Assembly (NCBI GenBank): GCA_013397455.1
Contig: VYZB01000339.1
Location: forward strand, 298,085-362,084
Source of the DNA: Crotophaga sulcirostris
Lineage: Eukaryota; Chordata; Aves; Cuculiformes; Crotophagidae
Length of the DNA stretch: 64,000 nucleotides
Direction of reading: 5' to 3'
Below, piece by piece: positions 1-13,664 of the stretch (within the stretch, counting starts at the first letter, position 1; each line of letters starts with the position of its first letter). Below the pieces are notes generated by a model. It had not been told where the DNA came from. It did not search any database and saw only the letters and a program-made list of their open reading frames with translations. The position numbers were made by a program, and so were the translations under genes.

Positions 1-3000
1 TTTTGAGTGTTGACTCTCCCGGCATGCCAGTTCACTCCAGGGCTGCAAGCTGGAGCACCGAGTAGCCACCTTGCAAGAGGAACAGGCACTGGAGGAGGGG
101 GGTCTTCTGCTTCCAGAGGCTTGTGCAGGCAGGACACCATAAGCGCTCCCATCCTTCACTTAGGAGAGTCCTTCACTTATTTCTCCATTTTTTGCCTAAA
201 TCAATAGGTATTGGTGGCTGGTTTTGTTTCTTATTTTTTTTGTTTTGGTCGATCCAAGGCCTACCTTTGCTTCCACTTAGGAGATTTTCTTTAGAGTATA
301 ATAGTAGGACTCCTAAAGTTTTTTTCCTCTGCTTCATCCTGCAGAGGACAGAGATACAGAGAAGGGGATTGCTTTTGTATCAGTATACGGAAGTTGCGTT
401 ACTCTATTCTGTCAATGAAAAGGGACATAAAAATTTCATTTACTTCCCTTTCACTGTCAAAATGGAGCCATGGAGCCCTGGTGTGGCTACGAGTCAGGCA
501 TTCCAAGTATGTTAATTAAGGAAGTTTAGAGGATTTGTGATTGCAGGAAAGGAGACAAAGATGTGTGTGGATTATTGTTACGAAGTTGAATATTACATAT
601 TTTGACTTATTTAAATTTAATGAACCCCTGAAAGCATTTTTAGTGTTTACTTTTTCCTCGTTTGACTTTAATTAACCTTTCCCATGATTCACATGTCTGA
701 CAAATGTGGAGGGCTGCAGGGCGAAGCGTTTTTTTTCCCATGATTGACTTTAATTAAGCTTGTTCTAGGCTTGAAACCCTTGTAAACTTGGAGAACTTTA
801 TTTTAATTGCCTTCTGCCAGATTTACTTATACTAGGCAAATATTATAAATCAAATACTAACGCTATTAGAAGAACAAAGAACTGACAGAGTAGCAATCTG
901 TCATGGTGAAGTGCATTACGCTCTAAATCTAACTAGAAAGTACTGTGGTGGGAGAAAAATCACTGATCTCAGGTAGGTAACTTCTGGAGCATTAACAGCT
1001 TTTTCTTTTCTTTAGGGTAGTTATGCTAAGATACCAAGTTTTAAACTAAAGTTATTCTTCTCCAGTTTCAGTTGTAATAAGTCATATTCACTTGTACTAG
1101 AAATTATTAAGTGGATGCTCCAAGAACTTGTTTCATGCTTTGGACTGCTCACCAGGTGTCTTGCAGCTGCTAGAATGAGTCACTTCATTCTTAATTAGGG
1201 AACTTTGTCACTTAAATCACATGGCATTTCTGCCCTCTGAGTCTGTCCTAAAAGTGTCATCAGGAGAACTGGACAAACAGTGAAGCACCAATACTTGTAC
1301 AAGGAAATACTGATTTTTATTATTCAAGGTATTCCTCACAAAGGTATGCTCCAATGGGTGTTTGCAGAAATAAATTAAAGATCATCGTTAACTTTTAAGT
1401 GAACATGAAGGTTTTATCCCAACAAATGTTTGTAAGCATTTTTAGTGCCTCCTGTCAAATGATAGAATTTTAAGTTAAAATTCTTTTGGCTGATGGATGA
1501 GGAACATCCTCACTATACAAATGAATCACAAATCTTGTTTTCATTCTGCGCTGCATTGCTGCAAATTGAACTGTGAATTGTGGAAAGGCATCCTGGGTTA
1601 CACAAAGGCAATATATGGCACATCTTTGTTCATTTTCCACCATACAGTATATTCAGAAGGGTCAATAGAGCTCTATTTACATAGTTACCCTTCTCCTATA
1701 TAATATCCTTATTCTTGATGGGAATGATGTGGCTCTCAACAGAATGCCACCCTGAGAAAACCTTTTGCACTTGCTGTGGCTAAAAGTGCTTATCTTTAAT
1801 TGAAAAAGTTCTGGGGAGGTTTTATTGGAAAGAAGCCTAACGAAACTGCCTTTGTGCTTAATTACAGTATAACAGTGGATTCAAATAAGGGTCAACCTTT
1901 TCCTTCAGTAACCAACATCCTGAAAACAGATGTCAACAGAGATTAACCATGGTGTCTCAATCTTGATGACTCTGTGTTTCCTTCCATTTTATTCTCCCTT
2001 TTCTTAAACAATGCAGAATACTCTAAATTATAATCAATATTACTATGAATGTGGTTTAGATCAAATTAATCCTTGCATCTGGACCCACAAACAGTTTTCA
2101 CATTTTTTTCAAAATGCCTAAATATTTAAGCATACTATAGCAATATGATTAATACATACATTAATATGCATGTATAGATCTATATGTGTAACTATTAAGG
2201 CAACTATTTTATCTGAATACAGATCCTGCACAAAGTAGTAGACTGATGGCTCTATTTATCCAGTTAATGTGTATTGCAAAAGCCATTGCAGACAAAGAGT
2301 CTCCATGGGCACCACCTTTGGCTTAGAAAGAATAATTATGTTCCTGTACTCTGTTGATATTCTGCTTGCAAGAGTGCAAATAAAAATATTGTACCAAGGT
2401 GATAACTTTCAAATCCCAGCCCAGGACCCCTTAAGACAACCTAAAATCAGGTGCCAGAGTCTGTACAAAGCTGTTAAGCCAGGAGGACAACTGTAAGCTT
2501 TTGTGGAGCCTTCGAGGATGATAGTTTAGCTCCTGAATTTGACATATTTAGCAGTCTTGTTGGAGGACTCCAGAGCATTTTCAAGGAAAGCAAGGATACA
2601 TGCTAAGAGATGCACAGTGTGGAATTCTACACTTAATGCACAAAGCCATTTAGAAGTACTCAGAACCCTCTAAAGAGCAGAGTATTATTTTAAAAAATGG
2701 ATATATAAAGTATTTGATGTACTGTGGCTATTTTAAGCTTGTTTGTCTTTGTATAGTCAGAATCACAATTATTAATGGGAAAAAGTCTACAGCCATTTCC
2801 TAGTTTTAATTAATTCTATTTTACATCCTGACACTTTAACTTGCTTTTGATCATCGTCTAAGTGATCCGTTTGACATGTCTATCTTTAATTCAGAGTAAT
2901 TGCCAAATCAGTTTGCAATTTATCAGAAATGTGAAGAGTAACTCTAGCCAGGAAGAGTTATTTTTCTTTGACAGTGAAAGTAAGCTGTTATAAAAGGCAT

Positions 3001-5699
3001 GGGAGATTTAAGAAAAATGGTAATGTCATCTGAAATTTCTGAGTGGGAGACCCCCTTCAGATTTCTAGCAAGAATTTTAAGTAATGTCTGCATTCCACAA
3101 ACATTACAATGATCTGACTCGAATGAAAAATATTTCCTACATTCTACTGCCTTATTTAGACTAAGTTGAAAGCCCTGCAATCTATAACAATCTATCATAT
3201 GATCTTGTTTTATGGACATGTTTTCAATGCCATGCTATTCGTGGGTGAGAGTGTTGACTACTGGTATTGGTTTTCAACACCACTTGTAATTACAAACCAA
3301 ACAGCAATGTGTCTTCCTCAAAATTTCCTTGACATATTTTTTAAAAACACTGCATAATAATTTTAATAATTGAAAAAAAGAGCTTATTTTCTCAGCTTGT
3401 CTATTGCATACAAAATCCCAGGTACAGAAAGTCACATTTCCTCCCTATTGAGTCACTGTTATTTACGTGCAACCCTTGCCAGCTACCAACAGTGTGAACA
3501 AGGACCTTACACAGAAAGGTCCTTTTCTAAAACTGATTAAACTATGACCTATGCGCATTTATGTTTCTTCATCTGGCTCTGAGAAATTAAAATAGGACTG
3601 TGGCTGATCCAAATATTTAAATTAAATTTGAAAAAAATAAAAAAGGGCAGAACTAGGACAATTTTGCAACTCGGTGAAGCTGGAGCAAAATAGACATGAA
3701 ATTTGGATCCAGAAGAAGGAATGGAGGAAATACTTTCTAGGATCTATTTTTTTCAAAATGTGCACCATGTAATGCTGTAAATTTTTCAATATGAAATTCG
3801 CTAATTTATTTAAGATTATTTATAAAAAAGGAATGAAACCAAAACAAAACATCAGTGATATGAAAATGAAACACTGAAGCTTTCTCCAAAATTTATTTTC
3901 CTTCCCGTTTTGGTTGGGACACTGAGCAGAAAATTGCTTAGTTTCACAGCAGCTGTCCTGTGGACAGGATGTGGTTATTCAGAGTCATGAGCATTGCTTA
4001 ATCCATGCAACCAGAAAGTTTGCCAGTGAGAGCACAGAAGGGATGAAACTATGTATATTGGTATTTTTAAAGACTGAGCTGAGCAAAGTATGTAGGGATT
4101 ATGAGCAATGGCACTGCCACAATTTATTCCTTACTCAGCTGGTAGACACTAAGAATATAGGTAGGCAACAATTCCTTGTGGTGCTCACAGTTTGACTTAC
4201 TGATAATTAGAGGTGATGGGGACTGGTGCCACTACTCTCCACTACAGTGAGGACTATGCTTCCTCCTATAATATGGGCTATCCCTTCCCCTTTTCTATGC
4301 TGCCAGCAAAATCCCTTCTTGATCCTTGCTTCAACATCAGCTGTACTTTGCTACACCTTCCATCAGCACCTCATTGCTTATCAGAGCACAGTGCATTTCA
4401 GTCTACACCAGGTCCTACTCAAAAAAGTACACATTTGTCTTTTATCTGTGTTACTTGTGGCTTGATTGATCCTTCCTGTCCAGGGACAAAACAAACACAT
4501 GAACAAAAACAGAAGGTAGAAAACACACTGAAAATAAGGAAGGAGCATACAAGAAATCCTGCTGAAGGTGGACATGATGTGAACGTTGGTTTTAGTCAGG
4601 TGGGATTTCTTAAAATATTTATTCCTGAAATTATTTGCTGGTGATTATTTGCTAGAATGCGAAAAGGTACATTTCTTTAGAGCACTTCCTTGTGTTTGGA
4701 ATAGTGAATTAAAAGAATACTGGTTGCAGCTATGATTTGACTCACATCAAACTTACCCTCCTGAAGTAACTTGCCATATTGCTGCAGCTGGCTGGATAAT
4801 GTCTGTTCCTGTGTTTGTCATTACCAAGCAAAGAGACCTGCCAAATTATTCAAAAGTGTATTGCAGTCCCAGCACCTCTTATTATTTCTTGCACTCCTTG
4901 CTCCCATTCGTTTCATGTTGTTCTGATGCACAGGGATATAATGAAGAAGTTACATAACTAATTAAAGCAGATGTATTTTTAATAAAGACTTTGGGATTAA
5001 TTTTTTGAGAATTAGCAAATTAAATTCTCAAGTGTATCTCAACAATATTAAAAAAATGTTATTTTGTTATTTGTTTTGGCTTTTAGGAGTGCTGTTCTCA
5101 TACAGATTTTCCCAAAGACTTAAGGTCTTTTCTTGGTTTACAAGCACTCAGTGTAGATAACCCATGACTATTTAAGCATGCTGTCAGATCAGAAGCAAAG
5201 GTGCAACTAATATAGCAATCAAAAGATCTCGAAAACTGACAGATTGCCTTTGCAGGATTTTGTAATCTGTTTTGTTCATAACATTATTAAGATTTAAGTA
5301 TAGCTTCATTTTTATCGCTAAGTGTATAAATGCAGTGATTGCTTGCCAAAAATGGGACATCAAAAGAGGGCTCATTGAAATGACTCACATTGGCTCTTCT
5401 GATCATGGATGAATATTAAAGACCACATAGATATCCTATGGTGATCAGTTGTTTTAATTAAAAATTAGTAATTAACATCTGATTATTTATAATACGCAGA
5501 GGGAAGAAGGGTTGAGAAAAGTAGGAAAAAATATTTGTGATGTAAATCAAGGGTTTTATTAGTCTGGGGCAGTAAGTAGAGGAAGGAAAGATTTTAAAAT
5601 TTTCTTATTTTTTACCAGAACTCCTGATAAAATTCAGTTTCTGATTATTATTTTTTTTTTCAGGTTGGAAAGCTTGTGGTTTCTTTCAACACTCTTTAT
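1..5699. other. Unique AT-rich DNA, no gene seen
   Basis: I see no exon, RNA gene or recognisable transposon. The first 170 or so bases are clearly more GC-rich than what follows and could be the edge of something cut by the window start, but neither strand gives a recognisable protein. A small local duplication (GACTTTAATTAA and CCCATGATT, each twice) lies at 664-757. Open frames of 60-143 codons here have no domain-like content and I treat them as chance. Confidence 0.7.
664..757. repeat. Short duplicated motif pair
   Basis: GACTTTAATTAA occurs at 664-675 and 746-757. CCCATGATT occurs at 681-689 and 737-745. The order is swapped between the copies, so the second copy reads CCCATGATT-GACTTTAATTAA without a gap. 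The TTAATTAA core is a generic AT-rich homeodomain-type site. This may be a small local duplication or chance in AT-rich DNA. Confidence 0.5.
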
Positions 5700-5791
5700 A
5701 TTTCCTTCCTTTCTTCTCTATTTCTTTTTTTCCTCTTCTTCTTGGAGGAGATCCAAAGGGAATAATAAAGAAGAGAGAAAGAAAAGGAAAA
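5700..5791. repeat. Pyrimidine tract followed by purine tract
   Basis: The plus strand is almost all pyrimidine at about 5700-5742, then strongly purine-rich at about 5743-5791. The two arms are imperfectly self-complementary (CTTTCTTCTCTATTTC against AAGAAGAGAGAAAGAAAAG), so the region could form an imperfect hairpin or a triplex-prone stretch. Short open frames cross it on both strands, but their composition is just repeated Phe/Ser/Leu or Lys/Glu/Arg from the low-complexity DNA. Confidence 0.7.
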
Positions 5792-8700
5792 CTTCATTTG
5801 AGGTTCAGATTGAAAAACCAAAGAGAAGGCTCCATACATTCCTCCCAATCCCCCCGTGGAAATATTTGTGAAAAGACAAATGACAAAGATTTCCTCAATC
5901 ATTACCTATATAAAAAAATCATAATTATTAATAGCAATGGAAGCAGTGGTATTTTGGGAAAAATCTCTCTCCCTAGTGACTTGTTATAAGACATATGTCT
6001 ACAAAATATCGAAGCCCAAATTCAAAGAGTAAATATGCTTAATTTTGAGCCACCATAAAATGAGTTCTCTTACTTATTTTATAAATCCAAAATGTTCTTC
6101 TGCATGGGAAAGCTTGGTCTCAAATAGCTACTTTGCTATAAAATATGCATTTCAGGTTGCACATTTTCAAATTTGGTAGACTGACCCTAGGATTATTTTT
6201 TCCTGCCTTCTTTTAAACCCATACATACTGCCGTATTGCATAGCCATGTCTCTGCTGTGTTCTATTTGTCTGGAACATTGAACCTATTGCTCATAAATGA
6301 CCAATCATGGGGAAAAAGTCAGGATGAGATTATCCTTGCAAGGGTCTACCTCAATCATGGTTTGTTCGGTAGTGACTGGTGATGTATCACTCTTTTTTTC
6401 TATAGGAATGATATTTACAGTAGTCAGCAAGGTTTTCCACTTTTTGATCATGGAATTGTCTTTTCTGTGATCTGCTACTGTCTAAACTTGGAACTACCAA
6501 GTAGCTGAGTGACGAGCAATGGGGATGTTGAAATCAGTCCCTGTGTTCATGTATGTGTATATGCATAGCTACACACACAGGCACAAGAAACCTTGAAGTT
6601 TCAGGTACTTTTTTTTTTGTGAAATAGCTGCAGGGTGACTAGATGAATCAAATGGCATGAAAGAACAAAAGTTCAGGGAAATAGGTGTAGCAATAAGCCC
6701 AGTGATTTAAGAACACTGTGAAGGATTTACCACATTCTTGCATCAGTTCACATGATAAATTTGCTTTGGTCACTGCCTTCTGACTCACCATGAGAAGTAA
6801 TTTGCAAACCTGGGATGTCTGAATTGTAAATTATTCTGTTTATTATTCATGATGAATAGAAAATCATTGTATTAACATTCCCATTTTTTCATTTAAGATT
6901 TGATGTTGATTGAAAATTAAAGATGTTAAGGTAAGTCTTCAAGTTGTACAAAACCGCGTATATAATTTTTTTCTGTTCACTATTCCAGACATTGTCTTTC
7001 GGCCTTCCCTCATCTGAAATGTTCTCTTTTTTTTTTTTTTTTCCCCCAGATCTTCAAGGGTACAGCAGCCTGAATTCTCAAACAAAGAAACACCTGAAAT
7101 TTCTGTAAAATATGAAGTTTCTCTCCCTGGTTACAGTTAAAATTTCTTTCTGGTTTATGTTGCTAAACATTGGTGTTGTTTGTTGATTGTCTGTTTGTTT
7201 TACCTCTGTTCAAATTCTTCTACTTTTGCTCTCTACTGTTCCTTGCACAATGAAAGGTGTGCTGATTAACACCAAGACAGGAAAAAAATGTGTAGGCAAA
7301 TGATTCAAAAAATCACTCAGGTTTCTTTCAAATATTTTGGGAAGTCTGTAGCAGGAACATGTATGTCAGCTCCTGCTGTATGTATAAATTGCTGCAGCTC
7401 ACATTGCAATGTGAGTTGTATTTCTAAGGAGTGGGTTTTAATTTCTAGTTATTATTTTAAAGGTCATCCAACCCAGGCAAGCAGCATATCAATGACATGA
7501 GTTAATCATTTAGCTATCAGAAGATAACAGTGTTAACTCACACAAAACACAGGGACAGCGTCACACTGACAATCATTTTATTTGGGAAAGCAATAATAAA
7601 TTTTCATGTGGGTCCAGCTATGATAGTCAATAAGTTGAGTGGAAATGGGAACTTGCAAGCATATGACGTACTCCCTGGCAATTTTATGTGTATCCTGTGA
7701 TAATTTCACACACTTGTGATAGATGTGAGTGTTTTGCATACCCTTCATTAAGGGAGAGAGCCTTTCAATTACCAGTATGTACAGGAGAATTGTAGCAGCA
7801 ATTTCACAGCTCATCTTTGGTCCTGATAACTTGTTATTCTACCTTTATTTTAAGAAGACAAACAAAAATATCTCAATAACTCACCTTCTGGGAGGACATG
7901 ATAGGGTGGACACTGGCATTTTGTGAACATCTGGGCAAAAGTGAGTAGAATCTCCTAGATCACACAGGTCTTGCAAAACCAACTATAAGTTACTTAATTT
8001 CATGTTCTTTCTGTTTCCAGAGCAGGTCTAAAAAACTAGGAATACACATCTTCATGCATTAATAGCATAATGCCTTTTTGATCAATCAAAGCTGCTTTGG
8101 TCAAGATTTAAAAAATTGACTGAAAAACCTCATTTTCAGAAAGTGCCAAGTACTGACCTTGAAAAATAGGCTAAGTGAGGTATTTGAAGCAGTAGGTGTC
8201 CAGAATGAGACAGAGAGTATTCCTGATCACGTTCAAAAAACATGGCCAGTTTCATGGAGCCACCTCAAAAAGCTGTGTGGCAAACATGAGATCCATTTTT
8301 TGTTGTGCAGGACAACACATAATGGTGAGTAATTTGTCTGTTGGCTGCCCAGTGCTCCAATAGTGAAATTCATTTCTTGGACAGGGCAGACAGCAACCTT
8401 GACATTGCCTACTAAAATAATGGATTTAAATCTATCTGAGGTTTCACAGGACTCCAGTGGGCTTTCTGACATTTACATACCCAGCCAACCTTGGCAACGC
8501 TAAAGCTATTTTTTTTTTCTGGGGTAATAATAATCGCTTGGTTTGCAATTCAGACAAATGAAGGACATAAGGATCATGATAAAAAACTTGCCAGAACAGA
8601 CACAAACCCTTGCAGAAGTAATGACTGTAAGGAAATATATTTGGCAGTGACGTTCAGGCTATGGTGAGAGGAGAAGATACTTAGAAAGTGAAAAAGGAAT

Positions 8701-11700
8701 CCAGAACCCTGCATGACAATCCAGATATGTGCAAAAGGCAACCATGAATAATTACAGCTGTAAACTGATATTGAACAAGAACAAACTGAAAAAGTAGAGC
8801 TTTCACTTTGAGGATGTGCTTTCATGTATGACTGGAAAGGCTTTGCCTCATGTTTCTCCCTACAGTGACCGCTTATTCCCCAAAAGATTTTGTCAAAATC
8901 CCTTTCTTAGTCAGGACTGGTACAGCCGTTTAACCATAGGAAATGGCACCTGCAATGAATGTTGCAATGAATTGAGATCCTTGTGTTTCCCACCAAAAAG
9001 GCACTCTACTGATTCACTTTGAACTTCTGTCAGGGGCTCATGGGGAACAGTAACTCTTCTATGATGCCTTCCAACAATAGTGATAGCTTTAACATACTGT
9101 GTTCTTCCACACCAACAAATAGGATTATCTGTGATGGAAATGGTGACCTGAAGGAACAGAGAGGGAAAGACTGAAAATGCAAACCTGTTGTGAGTGTTTA
9201 AAAAGCATGTAAGGACACCATCAAATTACCAAGACTTATTGTTATATGTATTATAAAATCATAACAATACAGAGGAGATATTTTTCTACTGAAAAAAAAC
9301 TTGCTATATTGCTTTTAATTAAAAAACCCCAAACATATGACAGCCAGCCTAAGCAATTCAAGCATCAAATAAGCTTGGATAAACAACTTCTGTAGAGCTT
9401 GTGCAAGTACAGATTAACTTTAAAAATGCTATTCTCCGCAGTGGCCAGATGTTCACTGCTGAAGCTGAAGAGAAAATCAAGGGTTGTAGATTGCATGCTG
9501 AGTGCTACTGAAGGATTGTGAGTGAAGATACACAAGATGACAACATGTTGAGGACACCAAATAGCTCTCCTTGTCTCTCTTAAGTGCCAGAAACTTCTTA
9601 CTGAAGAAACTGCATTGCATCTAGAGAAACATTGAGAAAGTACCTTTCCCAGTCGTTCTTTCCTGGGGCATTCAACTTGAAGCTGACCTGATGTTACCTT
9701 GATGGTTTCTATAGCCTTAGTCACTCAGTACATTAAAAGGCTCTCTAAAAATTTGTATCCTGAATGTCTTCCTCAAACCATACCAGTGCACAGAGGGCAA
9801 TCATACAGCCACAGGATTTCTGCTGTCAAGGCGAAATGTTCAGTTCAGGGATCAAGTTGGGGCCCAAGAGTCACTTCATTGTTGTAGTGGAAAAGCTTAT
9901 AACCTTACTACATATGCTTAATATTATGATGCAAACCTGGTGGTATTCTTTCCTTGATAATAGTATATATCTAGATTATTACAATGGCTATAGGAATAAT
10001 TAAAGTAGCAATTACTTCTCCTTGTTTATGCTTTGACATATTTTTAATTTTGGGAGCTGGAAATAGTTAAGTCAGCTCTTAGTCTAGTTTCCAGTCTTGT
10101 CTGTGTGCTCTGCAGTTGGCACTAAGGCTGACAAACAGTTCTGAAAAAGTGGAGGAGGAGTTTAATTTTCTAATGATTATTTTAAAAATCTTATATGTTA
10201 GGATAAAAAAAAAGTCATGAAAATATTCTCTATATCTTAATATGGCTGCAATCCCATCTTAATAAATCCTAGATTTTATGCAAAGTTAACCTGTTAATAT
10301 CCAGGCAAGTGCTGTGGGAAAAAAAGGTAAAACATTACTGCTCGTTCCAATTCTTCAACGTCCTGAGTTATTAGTAGGAGCTGGGGAAGAATGAAAAACT
10401 GAGCCCTAGAAGGTGATTAATATTTCTATAAGAAGTGCTAAGTAATTGGAATAAATCATTATGAAAAGTGGGCAAATTGCAAAACAGGCAACAACTAACT
10501 GGAGGGCACTTTTTCATTACTGGTCACTATCAAAGTCTGTTTGTAACCACGGCAACTGGGAGTCCAAATTTACAGCATTACTATCAACAAATATTGAAGA
10601 GTAACTTACAGCACTTTTCTCATTTAAACGGTATTACCTGCTTTCCCCACTGTGCCCTACAGACGTGTCCTCTGACCCAAAGCTTCTTCCTTCACAGGGA
10701 CAATCTGCAATAAGGCCAGTTAAACTCTGAAGGTATGCATTCCTCCTTCGTGTCAAGCAGACTGGTACACGTCATGCATTATCTCTTCAGATATTTGGTA
10801 TTCGATTTCCTCCAAAGTATGTGTGGCAAATAATAAAACTCTCTTCAGGCAGTAAGGTAAAATCTTTTCTGAATTCTGAGACCAAGCAGGTCTCAAACAC
10901 TTTGCACGCTCTATTTCATGCTCTGGTCACAAACAGAAGTCCTCCAGAAGAATGCTGCTCAAGAACTACTAGAAAGTTGACATCTGAAAATCTCTGAATC
11001 TATTTCCGAATAATCTCTGTTGAATATGGATTCACCAAATGAATACTGTTTCATATTAAAAGTCAATATGCCTACCTTTTCCTCTCAGGGTTAAGTTATA
11101 AGAAACAAATTGTTCCAGATATAGAACCTATGGAGACAGAATTTAGTAAAGTTCCTATTCTGCCTGGACCTAAAAGCTAATCCACAGTTTTTCTCCTTAA
11201 GTAATTATTTTGCTTGAATGCAGAAGTCTCTTAAGCATTTCCCTACCTTTTAAATGTACGAACCATCTGTACTTAAAAGAGTCTCTGCTCAAAAACATTC
11301 TACAACCACATATGTTCATTTTTACTGGGAGCTTAATCATATAACTTCATTACAACTAGATATGTACTTAAGCATTTCCTTATGTTAACTTGTTAAATCA
11401 GCATTTCAATCTTTCCTAATTACTTAGAATACCAATGCTATCTGGGTAGGTTGAGCTATTCCCATGGTATTGCGCAAAGCTAAGCAGACACAATATTTTC
11501 CTAGTCCTTTTGTGATTCTATGATGCAAAGGAACTCATCTGCGTAAAGTTAAATTCTGATTTATTCTACTATCTGTCGTATCATAGTTTCTATACGTGTA
11601 AGTTTCAGTTTTGATCAATGTATTCCTTTCTTTTTCTTTATTTACTCCTTTCTCAAGGATCATTTTGAACTTTTACAGGGTGGTCAAGCTATCCCACAGG

Positions 11701-11986
11701 GGACAGGAAGATGACTCTGACTTACTAAAGAGGCACTGTCATCTAGAAGAGCAGTAAACGATGTGATAATAAAAAGTCAGATGACGCACTAAAATGTTTA
11801 TGCACACCTACTTTTAATCACTGTATCAAAATATTCGAACAAATATTCTGGAATATACTCCTGCTACACCACCTAAATCTGTGTCTTAAATGAAACTAGT
11901 GCAGGTATGTTGCCTTTAAATGTACATTCTCTAAAGCATATAGGATTCTTTTAAATTCAACATAAATTCTGAATTTCATATTTTTC

Positions 11987-11987
<1 letters not shown>
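5792..11987. other. Unique AT-rich DNA, no gene seen
   Basis: No exon or transposon is recognised. There is a plain T-run at about 7026-7042. A short CR1-like phrase (TTGTGATTCTATGAT) near 11,509-11,523 is too short to call. The longest open frame, 119 codons on the minus strand at 9365-9724, has no recognisable domain and no exon context. Confidence 0.7.

Positions 11988-12029
<42 letters not shown>
11988..12029 (+). repeat. (GTT)14 microsatellite
   Basis: There are 42 bases of uninterrupted GTT trinucleotide, fourteen perfect copies, followed by a T-run. A perfect array of this length is likely to vary in length between individuals. It has no link to any gene seen here. Confidence 0.98.
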
Positions 12030-12030
<1 letters not shown>

Positions 12031-13664
12031 TTCTTCTTGACCTATGTTATTTACATTAGAAACTGCTACTTGTTTTCATCAAACAACTCTCCAGATAACA
12101 AAACTATGAATAGAAGCCATGTCCCTGGCAATCTACAGATCAGAAGTCTCATTTAGTGGACAGAAACTAGTAATGTGTTTTTATGATAATATGTACCTTG
12201 CAGCCAGCTGATGAACTCAGCAGAAGAATACACCCCACCATACATATTTGACACAGGTACTTTATTTCTATTTATAGTAATGAAGAGAAAGAGACAAACA
12301 AAGACTTTTTTACAGGCTAATAATATTTTCTTAACACTGAGATTCAACGCTATGTTTTGGAAATTATAGGACATGTAAAGGATCATAATTGTTTTTGCTT
12401 TTCTGGCATATTACATTGAAACTACCTATATTTGAGTCAGTGTGAAACCAATAAAGGAAATTAACACTCAAACAATTGTTGCTTAGTACTATCATTTAAT
12501 CTTCATAGTGAATTTTTAATCTTGGCGCTGTACGAGTTGTTATAAATGTTAAATCCTCCAGCTTGATGAAAATTTGTTGTATAGCAGGAGTGTGCTTTTC
12601 CTGGAATGTAATAGTAAAAAGAAAACCACTTAAAATTATACATGATTTTTCCACTAACATTCATCAATAGCCATAAACTGTTCATTAAAGACCCAGTGCC
12701 TAACACCTGCTCTGCTTCGATTCTCAACACTTGTAATTCTGTACCTATGTTTGCCTCTATGGTATAGAAGCTACTTCTAAATTTTATGAAAGAAAAATTT
12801 CATCATATTTTAACAGTTATCAAATTTATGATCTTTTGTGGGTTTTTGTTGACCTGAATGACAAGCAGATTTCATAAGCCCATCCCACCAACTTCATTTT
12901 GTGCTCTAGAAGTTTCCTCAACATCACCAGATGCCCACATGTGGCACGAATAGGAATTTATCAGCTAAATGACTGAGGAACAGTTATCTAGAGGAATAAC
13001 CACACTCTTCCAGTTCCTGGAAGATACTTGACATTAATAACTAGGGTTTTGTCATGTCAATAGTTATGAAGGAGAAATGCAAGCTGAAATGTTTAGGTTT
13101 TGGGAATGACTGTATTTGACATAGTGGGTCTTTTTCCTGTATTACTTACAGAATGTCTACTGGATGGCCTGAGAGACATCCATGCTGGGAGATACCTTTA
13201 TGCCTTTATCCCAAGCATTATCTACCTCCCAGTATGCTCTACAGGTGCTTTTTGCCACATTGTTCAGAGTCCTTTTGAAAGCACAACTTTTGTATGACTG
13301 AAACACCTTTTTTTTATGGAACTGGTTTCTATTTTCCAGACAAGGGGGAAGCAGATGAATTCCAGCTTGTGAAAAATTGAAGAAAATCAGCAGACCTGTA
13401 CCATATTCCAGCCCCATTTACTCTAAAAAGTCATTTTGTCGCCAGATAAGTGAAAAATAAAGAAGCATATTTACTGCTTGTTTGTCTTGCTTCTGGCCTT
13501 GCAAATCTCTCAACAGGATACCAAGATATTTTATTTATGATACCTTTTCGGTAGCCTGAATAAACCTATTAAGAGAGAAAAATGTAAAGGATGACATAGA
13601 GATTCAGCAGGAGTGTTTTTCAGACCTTTGATAGAATATATAAGACATAAAGACATTTACTCAC
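12030..13664. other. Unique AT-rich DNA, no gene seen
   Basis: No exon, RNA gene or transposon is recognised. Open frames at 12,153-12,730 (minus) and 13,100-13,417 (both strands) are short and overlap each other on opposite strands, as expected for chance frames. Confidence 0.65.

Noticed and set aside
7026..7042. T-run that might be a reversed poly(A) tail
   Set aside because: No retroposed sequence or target duplication recognised beside it.
9365..9724. 119-codon minus-strand open frame
   Set aside because: No recognisable domain and no exon context; length is within chance for the window.
11505..11525. Possible CR1 tail (TTGTGATTCTATGAT)
   Set aside because: Only about 15 bp match and the preceding sequence does not follow CR1.
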